Assembly (NCBI GenBank): GCA_900548465.1
Contig: URKY01000022.1
Span: forward strand, 1-38,893
DNA from: an uncultured Eubacterium sp.
GTDB taxonomy: Bacteria; Bacillota; Clostridia; Lachnospirales; Lachnospiraceae
DNA: 38,893 bases
Direction of reading: 5' to 3'
In this document: in pieces, positions 35,261 to 38,893 of the stretch
Numbering within the stretch: position 1 is the first letter of the stretch
How the letters are laid out: each line of letters starts with the position of its first letter
Program-made: the position numbers and the translations under genes
Notes under the pieces: model-generated
Database searches by the model: none
What the model saw: the letters and a program-made list of their open reading frames with translations, nothing else
Told to the model about the DNA's origin: nothing

Positions 35261-36136
35261 TTACTTTCCTACTTTATTATCCCTTCCGTAGCAAAACAGA
35301 TATTGCTGTGCATAGCCACCATATTCCCCATAATTTTCCTTTGCAAACTTTGCAATTACATCCTTTGATGTTTCTTCTCCATTAAAATACAATTCTTCCA
35401 TAATCCTTTTAATCCATACGTCAATTGGGAAGGCTGCTCTGTAGCCAAGGGAAAACAACATAACGCAATTTGCCACTTTTTCCCCTACACCTTTAACTGT
35501 CATAAGTTTTTTTCTGGCTTCTTCTTCCTCTACACCTTTAAAAACAGTTTCTTTAAGTTCACCTGAGCTTAATTTCAAAACAGCATCGGCAAGATACGGA
35601 GCCCTGAATCCGGTCTTCATTTCCCTGAAATCTTCTTCAGTAATTGTTCCTAGAACGCTACAACTCGGAAATGAATAATAGTCCTCTCCATTTACACTTC
35701 CAAGATAGGAACCATAATTTTCACTTATTCTCCTTACTAAATGCTTTATATGGGGAATCTGTTTATTTTGTGAAATAATAAATGAAATTAAGGTTTCGTG
35801 AAATTCCTGATTAAGAATACGTACACCCCATTTTTCTTCAATTGCAGGTTTTAACACCTTATCCTTTCGAAGAAGAAACTTCTTTATTTTGTCATAATCT
35901 CTGTTTAAATCAAAATAATTTATCCAACCTTCTATTTCATTTTCGCTACAGTTAAAAAATATTAAATTATTGCCCTCCTGTTTTATATGCAAAAGTTTGT
36001 TATATGCTACTACCACATAGTCATTTTCATCCTGCTTATAAAATCTGAAGCACTGTCCGCACTCCAAAGTCTGAGACAAATCAAAATCTTTTACATCCTC
36101 TATAATTGTATTACCTTTTTCTTCACGTATTCTCAT
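35261..36136 (-). CDS. OGG1-type 8-oxoguanine DNA glycosylase/lyase
   Basis: This 291-residue protein excises oxidised guanine from DNA and can nick the resulting abasic site. The N-terminal OGG_N-type domain includes LSQTLECGQCFRFYKQ, comparable to the GQSFRW region of OGG1. The helix-hairpin-helix is LMTVKGVGEKVANCVMLFS with catalytic Lys220. The GPD-type aspartate is Asp239 in AAFPIDVWIKRI. Clostridial members of this family are often simply annotated as DNA-3-methyladenine glycosylase 2; the paired lysine and OGG_N favour the 8-oxoguanine activity. It is 11 bases downstream of the HAD gene. Confidence 0.9.
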   Translation of the reverse strand: MRIREEKGNTIIEDVKDFDLSQTLECGQCFRFYKQDENDYVVVAYNKLLHIKQEGNNLIFFNCSENEIEGWINYFDLNRDYDKIKKFLLRKDKVLKPAIEEKWGVRILNQEFHETLISFIISQNKQIPHIKHLVRRISENYGSYLGSVNGEDYYSFPSCSVLGTITEEDFREMKTGFRAPYLADAVLKLSSGELKETVFKGVEEEEARKKLMTVKGVGEKVANCVMLFSLGYRAAFPIDVWIKRIMEELYFNGEETSKDVIAKFAKENYGEYGGYAQQYLFCYGRDNKVGK

Positions 36137-36147
36137 TTTGTTTTCCT

Positions 36148-36948
36148 TTATATTAAATTAAATTTCTTAAGTGCTTCTAATATTCCACCTTTATCATAAT
36201 CCTTTGTTACAAAAGGAACTTCAGCCTTCAATTCTTCGTTGGCATTTCCCATGGCGCAGCCGTATTTCACGTATTTAAGCATATCAATATCATTAAAGCT
36301 GTCACCAAAAGCATATGTGTTTTCTCTGTCTATACCTAAACATTCAATTAATTTTTCTATTCCCGTGGCTTTGCTAAAAGGCTTTGGAATCATTTCAAGT
36401 ATATGCCCGTTGTGATTTACAAATGTATATTTATCCTTGTACCTTTCAATTATTGCTTCTTCATTACTTGTTGCAGAATATAGCGCACTGACTTTTGATA
36501 TGTGCATCTCCTGATTAGTATATATAATTAAATCATCAGCAATTTCTTCCTGATAATAATTTTCAAGACATTCCCTGTATTTTCCCGTAAGTATGAATTT
36601 ATTATTTCCAAGAAAAATGTCAGCATATCCCTCCCCTACAGGCAAAAAATCATTTTCCATCAGTTCATTAAACATCTCTTTTGCATCGGCACTTTCCATT
36701 TCATAAAGATATTTGCTTTCTCCATTTATTTCTATATTTGTTCCGGCACCTGACACAATGTAGTTAAAGCCCGGAGCCAGATGTTCGCTGTACACCATCT
36801 TTCTTGAACGCCCTGTACAGATTACCGGAATGTGACCATTTTCTTTTAATTTTCCAATTGCATCACAAGTATCATCCGGTACGCCCTTTCCGGATTTATA
36901 TATTGTGCCGTCAATGTCAAAAAAAATAATTTTTGTATTTTTGTTCAT
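36148..36948 (-). CDS. Cof-type HAD family hydrolase
   Basis: This 266-residue HAD phosphatase has a type II cap. Motif I is FFDIDGTIYKSG, with two aspartates (nucleophile and acid/base). Motif II is VICTGRSR, the lysine motif is IPKPFSKATGIEKL, and motif IV is YAFGDSFNDIDMLKYV. Members dephosphorylate sugar phosphates, flavin or pyridoxal precursors, and the substrate cannot be predicted. It is upstream of and probably co-transcribed with the OGG1-type glycosylase. Confidence 0.93.
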   Translation of the reverse strand: MNKNTKIIFFDIDGTIYKSGKGVPDDTCDAIGKLKENGHIPVICTGRSRKMVYSEHLAPGFNYIVSGAGTNIEINGESKYLYEMESADAKEMFNELMENDFLPVGEGYADIFLGNNKFILTGKYRECLENYYQEEIADDLIIYTNQEMHISKVSALYSATSNEEAIIERYKDKYTFVNHNGHILEMIPKPFSKATGIEKLIECLGIDRENTYAFGDSFNDIDMLKYVKYGCAMGNANEELKAEVPFVTKDYDKGGILEALKKFNLI

Positions 36949-37015
36949 ATCAATCTCCTCACAACAGATAGACTATCATTTTTTATTTTTTTATTCAAGT
37001 TTAACGTATTTCTGC

Positions 37016-37044
37016 TTTATTTTAGGCTAAAATAGTATTATAAT
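37016..37044 (+). promoter_or_regulatory. promoter of the amphipathic-repeat protein gene
   Basis: TTTATT (37016-37021) and TATAAT (37039-37044) are 17 bases apart, followed by a leader of about 32 bases that ends with GGAGG (37070-37074). Confidence 0.5.
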
Positions 37045-37082
37045 GACTTCAAAGAATTTATAATTAAATGGAGGATATTTTT

Positions 37083-37739
37083 ATGGGATTTTTTAAGAAA
37101 TTATTTGGCACAGCTGCTGTTGCCGGAGCTGCAGTGGGTAGTGCATTATACGTAAAGAAACGCAAGGACGAAAGAGATTCACTTGTTGATGAATTTGAAG
37201 ATTTTGATGATGAGAAGGCTTTTGATATTAATAAAAATGATGACGGACAGGAAACAAAAGTTACTATTACAATTAATAAGCGTAAAGTAAAAAACATGGC
37301 TGACAGTGCCGCTGATAAAGTTATTAATGTTACTGACAAGGTTAAGGATACAATAACTGAAAAAGTCGGCGAAGAAAAAATGGATATATTAAAGGACAAA
37401 ATTGATACGGCCAAAGATAAGATTTCTGAAGTATCAGACATTGCTATCGACAAAGTAAATGATGCTAAAGATAAAGTCGTTGAAAAAGTTGGAGAAGAAA
37501 ACATTGAAGCCGCTAAAGATAAAGTAAAGGATGTTGCTTCTACTGCTAAGGAAAAGGTTGAGGAAACAATTAATAAAGTCATTAAGAAAGACGATGAATT
37601 TGAAGATGATTTTGTTGATGAGTCAGCACCTGAAACACAGGAAGATGTATCTGCTGAAGATATTGAGACGGAAGATGATGTAACTATTGATGAAGATGAT
37701 GATGATGAATATCTCGCTGATGAATTAAAAGATTTATAA
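37083..37739 (+). CDS. YtxH/apolipoprotein-like amphipathic-helix repeat protein
   Basis: This 218-residue protein begins MGFFKKLFGTAAVAGAAVGS, a short hydrophobic stretch (about 8-24) that may anchor it in the membrane, like YtxH proteins. After an acidic segment, residues about 80-175 are alternating Lys/Asp amphipathic repeats with a rough 11-residue period (DKVKDTITEKVGEEKM, DKVNDAKDKVVEKVGEEN, KDKVKDVASTAKEKVEE). Such repeats occur in LEA-like, stress and lipid-binding proteins. The C-terminus is extremely acidic. The ATG at 37083 is chosen for the GGAGG 8 bases upstream; an earlier ATG overlaps that site. The function is unknown. Confidence 0.8.
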   Translation: MGFFKKLFGTAAVAGAAVGSALYVKKRKDERDSLVDEFEDFDDEKAFDINKNDDGQETKVTITINKRKVKNMADSAADKVINVTDKVKDTITEKVGEEKMDILKDKIDTAKDKISEVSDIAIDKVNDAKDKVVEKVGEENIEAAKDKVKDVASTAKEKVEETINKVIKKDDEFEDDFVDESAPETQEDVSAEDIETEDDVTIDEDDDDEYLADELKDL

Positions 37740-37746
37740 AAAGTAA

Positions 37747-37797
37747 AAAATAACAAGCCCTCTGTCTATCACTACCTGACAGAGGGCTTGTTATTTT
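37747..37797. terminator. strong bidirectional terminator
   Basis: The arms at 37747-37766 and 37778-37797 are perfect complements over 20 bases (AAAATAACAAGCC...; key core AAGCCCTCTGTC / GACAGAGGGCTT) around an 11-base loop, with A/T tails on both sides. It ends the amphipathic-repeat gene and may also stop transcripts from the minus strand. Confidence 0.92.
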
Positions 37798-37815
37798 CCA
37801 ATATAACTTTTAGCT

Positions 37816-37999
37816 TTACTGTACTATAAATGTATATCTATTTTCATTTGCCCATGTTTCTGCATATGAGCCTTTCGATCCTTTTGTTTGTTACGCTATC
37901 CGGGATATTAACTTCCTGTAAATTTGAACATCCCTTAAATGCACAATCTTCTATACTAATAACACTATGTCCAAAAAAGGCAGTAGCATTTGAATTAAA
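37816..37999 (-). pseudogene. remnant of a BspA-type leucine-rich-repeat surface protein
   Basis: The minus strand encodes the end of a BspA-like LRR_5 protein in two frames. One frame reads ATAFFGHSVISIEDCAF then KGCSNLQEVNIPDSVT, a classic TpLRR repeat. After a frame break near 37890-37905 another frame reads KGSYAETWANENRYTFIVQ followed by a stop at 37816-37818, which is the usual C-terminal end of these proteins. An in-frame stop lies at 38000-38002 before the first part. No start or signal peptide remains, so this is a decayed 3' fragment, possibly left by recombination among paralogues. Confidence 0.75.
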
Positions 38000-38029
38000 T
38001 TACTACCACCTTTTTTTAACATATATAAT

Positions 38030-38893
38030 TTATTTTGGCAATTTAAATGAACTCTTTAATGAAACAATTCTGTTAAATACAGGTTCTTCTTTCGTGTAAT
38101 CCTTTAAGTCGGCACAGAAATAACCCTGACGTACAAACTGGAATTTATCTTCCGGCTTTACATCGGCAATATTTGGCTCAATGTAGCAGTCCTTTAAAAC
38201 AGTTAATGAATTCGGATTTAAGTTAAGTGTTCCATCTTCGTTGAGTTTTCCTTTTTCTTCATCAACAATGTTTTCGTAAAGACGAACTTCTGATTTGATA
38301 CCGTGTCTTGCTGAAACCCAGTGAATTGTTCCTTTTACTTTTCTTCCTGTAAATCCACTTCCACTCTTTGTTTCAGGATCGTATGTTACATGTATTTCCG
38401 TTACATTTCCGTTTTCGTCTTTTTTGTAATCAACGCATTTAACAAAATAAGCATTCATAAGACGAACTTCATTTCCAGGGAAAAGTCTGAAATACTTTTT
38501 AGGTGGCTCTTCCATGAAATCATCTCTGTCAATGTATAATTCCCTGCAGAATGGAACTTTTCTTGTTCCAAGTTCAGGACATTCAACATTGTTTGTAACT
38601 TCAAGCCATTCAACCTGATCTTCCGGATAATTGTCAATTATTACTTTTATTGGATCAAGCACAGCCATTAAACGTGGCTTCTTTGCTTTCAAATCTTCTC
38701 TTATACAATATTCAAGCATTGCATAGTCAACAGAACTCTGGCTTTTTGACACACCACAAAGTTCAACAAACATTTTAATTGATTCAGGTGTAAATCCACG
38801 TCTTCTTAAGGCTGCTATAGAAACAAGTCTTGGATCATCCCATCCGTCAACAATTCCATCTTCAACAAGCTTCTTAATATATCTCTTACCTGT
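38030..38893 (-). CDS. glnS: glutaminyl-tRNA synthetase, C-terminal part (5' end beyond window)
   Basis: The last 287 residues of a class I aminoacyl-tRNA synthetase that charges tRNA-Gln are present; the frame is open through the window edge. The segment begins [20 protein letters not shown], then [20 protein letters not shown], matching the catalytic-core end of GlnRS. Then come [20 protein letters not shown] and REDL, and the two anticodon-binding beta barrels ([68 protein letters not shown]). The HIGH motif is outside the window. No terminator was recognised between its stop and the LRR remnant. Confidence 0.96.
   Translation of the reverse strand, partial: TGKRYIKKLVEDGIVDGWDDPRLVSIAALRRRGFTPESIKMFVELCGVSKSQSSVDYAMLEYCIREDLKAKKPRLMAVLDPIKVIIDNYPEDQVEWLEVTNNVECPELGTRKVPFCRELYIDRDDFMEEPPKKYFRLFPGNEVRLMNAYFVKCVDYKKDENGNVTEIHVTYDPETKSGSGFTGRKVKGTIHWVSARHGIKSEVRLYENIVDEEKGKLNEDGTLNLNPNSLTVLKDCYIEPNIADVKPEDKFQFVRQGYFCADLKDYTKEEPVFNRIVSLKSSFKLPK

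Noticed and set aside
37064..37756. A 230-codon antisense frame over the amphipathic-repeat gene
   Set aside because: Serine-rich mirror of the Asp/Lys repeat codons; no promoter or ribosome site, and the plus-strand gene has both.
37830..38099. An 89-codon plus-strand frame with a lipoprotein-like start
   Set aside because: It is antisense to the LRR remnant and the end of glnS; the minus-strand similarity to BspA repeats is far better.

Overview
The window is AT-rich, carries genes on both strands (mostly minus), and reads as the chromosome of an anaerobic, spore-forming Clostridia bacterium, most likely a Lachnospiraceae member. The evidence is an alpha/beta-type small acid-soluble spore protein, a SpoVAF-like germination protein, a complete six-gene Rnf operon in the clostridial order C-D-G-E-A-B, CIRCE-controlled groES-groEL, the B12-independent queuosine enzyme QueH, and several secreted proteins with lysine-rich C-terminal beta domains of the kind common in gut Lachnospiraceae. 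No phage, integrase, CRISPR array, tRNA or rRNA was seen.

Layout: 1-2900 holds a membrane protein with a cytosolic zinc ribbon and extracellular chitobiase-type repeats, then queH and a Nudix hydrolase. 2983-8445 is a cell-envelope and division group on the minus strand (zapA, U32 peptidase, a RodA/FtsW-type glycosyltransferase and a class B PBP). 8526-9674 is a secreted protein. 9721-12205 runs NusG-II-domain protein, Gx transporter, ruvA, ruvB. An apbE lipoprotein gene (12411-13442, plus) converges on a spoVAF-like gene across a 194-bp palindromic, MITE-like element. 15101-20136 is the rnf operon. 20297-23320 is a 1007-aa secreted GLUG/Ig protein behind a cobalamin riboswitch. Then follow an RNase H-like exonuclease (plus), a spore SASP gene, murF, ddl and recG, a large secreted double beta-helix protein, a 0.7-kb non-coding stretch with a recurring inverted motif, groEL-groES, an OGG1-type glycosylase, a HAD phosphatase, an amphipathic-repeat protein (plus), a decayed BspA-type leucine-rich-repeat fragment, and the 3' part of glnS.

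How the genes work together: Rnf couples ferredoxin oxidation to NAD reduction and ion pumping. ApbE is the expected flavin transferase for RnfG and RnfD, and the NusG-II and Gx-transporter pair is often seen near such flavinylated systems. MurF and Ddl make and attach D-Ala-D-Ala, which the RodA/FtsW-PBP pair later polymerises and crosslinks.

The most interesting signals are three. First, two unrelated forespore genes (spoVAF-like and SASP) each have a candidate sigma-G promoter lying inside an inverted repeat whose other arm holds the Shine-Dalgarno. Read-through mRNA from the vegetative operon upstream should hide the ribosome site, while mRNA started at the spore promoter should expose it. 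Second, a cobalamin riboswitch plus terminator controls a lone secreted beta-solenoid/Ig protein rather than a recognisable transporter or B12 synthesis gene. Third, an alternating inverted motif (ATCCCTGTAA) recurs through the gap at 32.7-33.1 kb.
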